Shown here: piece after piece, positions 22,135-22,203 of the stretch
Layout of the letters: every line of letters starts with the position of its first letter
Position numbering within the stretch: the stretch's first letter is position 1
Assembly: GCA_910579615.1 (NCBI GenBank)
Contig: CAJTUA010000035.1
Coordinates: 1-22,203 of the forward strand
Length of the DNA stretch: 22,203 nt
Reading direction: 5' to 3'
Source of the DNA: an uncultured Lachnospiraceae bacterium
Lineage (GTDB): Bacteria > Bacillota > Clostridia > Lachnospirales > Lachnospiraceae
Notes under the pieces: model-generated
Told to the model about the DNA's origin: nothing
The model's input: only the letters and a program-made list of their open reading frames with translations
Database searches by the model: none
Program-made: the position numbers and the translations under genes

Positions 22135-22203
22135 ACTGTATCCTTCATCTAGTATTACAGTTGTAAAAAATTAATTTTCCAATGGCAAACAGAGGCGGTT
22201 AAT

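Noticed and set aside
1..22203. CRISPR array, tRNA or rRNA genes, intact transposase
   Set aside because: No regularly spaced repeats, tRNA cloverleaf signals, rRNA sequence or transposase motifs were seen; the only repeats are the short blocks in 18443-21417.

Overview
The window looks like a chromosomal segment of a gut-type Clostridia, most likely Lachnospiraceae. The reasons are strong AGGAGG-type ribosome binding sites, a tyrosine T-box leader, a TyrZ-type tyrosyl-tRNA synthetase, YitT and SprA-like proteins, and a relic of the AAA-ATPase-like family that is abundant in these genomes. The family assignment is inference; no rRNA or other phylogenetic marker is present.

Layout, left to right. 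(1) 33-3979, minus strand: a GH2 beta-mannosidase and, upstream of it, an aldo/keto reductase with a C-terminal 2x[4Fe-4S] ferredoxin module, each with a readable promoter. (2) 4101-4404, plus: a badly broken AAA-ATPase-like gene that still has promoter, RBS, start codon and Walker A. It is followed by an unknown three-TM protein and a Sel1-repeat protein. (3) 6739-11928, plus: a lower-GC block with a response regulator, a histidine kinase, an FtsX-type ABC permease and its ATPase. A tandem ATTTAAT repeat at 11-bp period before the permease is a candidate binding site for the regulator. (4) 11988-14252: sigma-A promoter, complete tyrosine T-box riboswitch, tyrS, and a small DUF3592-like membrane protein whose stop codon lies inside a bidirectional terminator. 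(5) 14335-17113, minus: a SprA-like putative zinc protease, an MFS transporter and a short-chain dehydrogenase, closely spaced and probably one operon. (6) 17354-18416: promoter, overlapping inverted repeats, yitT and a hairpin terminator. (7) 18379-22203, AT-rich, minus: an exporter-type ABC half-transporter, an unknown 250-aa coiled-coil protein with a coupled small ORF upstream, and an unknown 168-aa protein, set among repeat fragments and palindromes.

The least explained structure is in region 7. A compact repeat-like sequence after the ABC gene (about 18443-18563) matches, in the same orientation and order, two separated blocks that bracket the 250-aa gene and its small upstream ORF (20440-20471 and about 21316-21417). 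One copy therefore looks empty, and the other looks as if it carries an approximately 850-bp two-gene cargo, with a short direct repeat at the junctions. I cannot name the cargo proteins.
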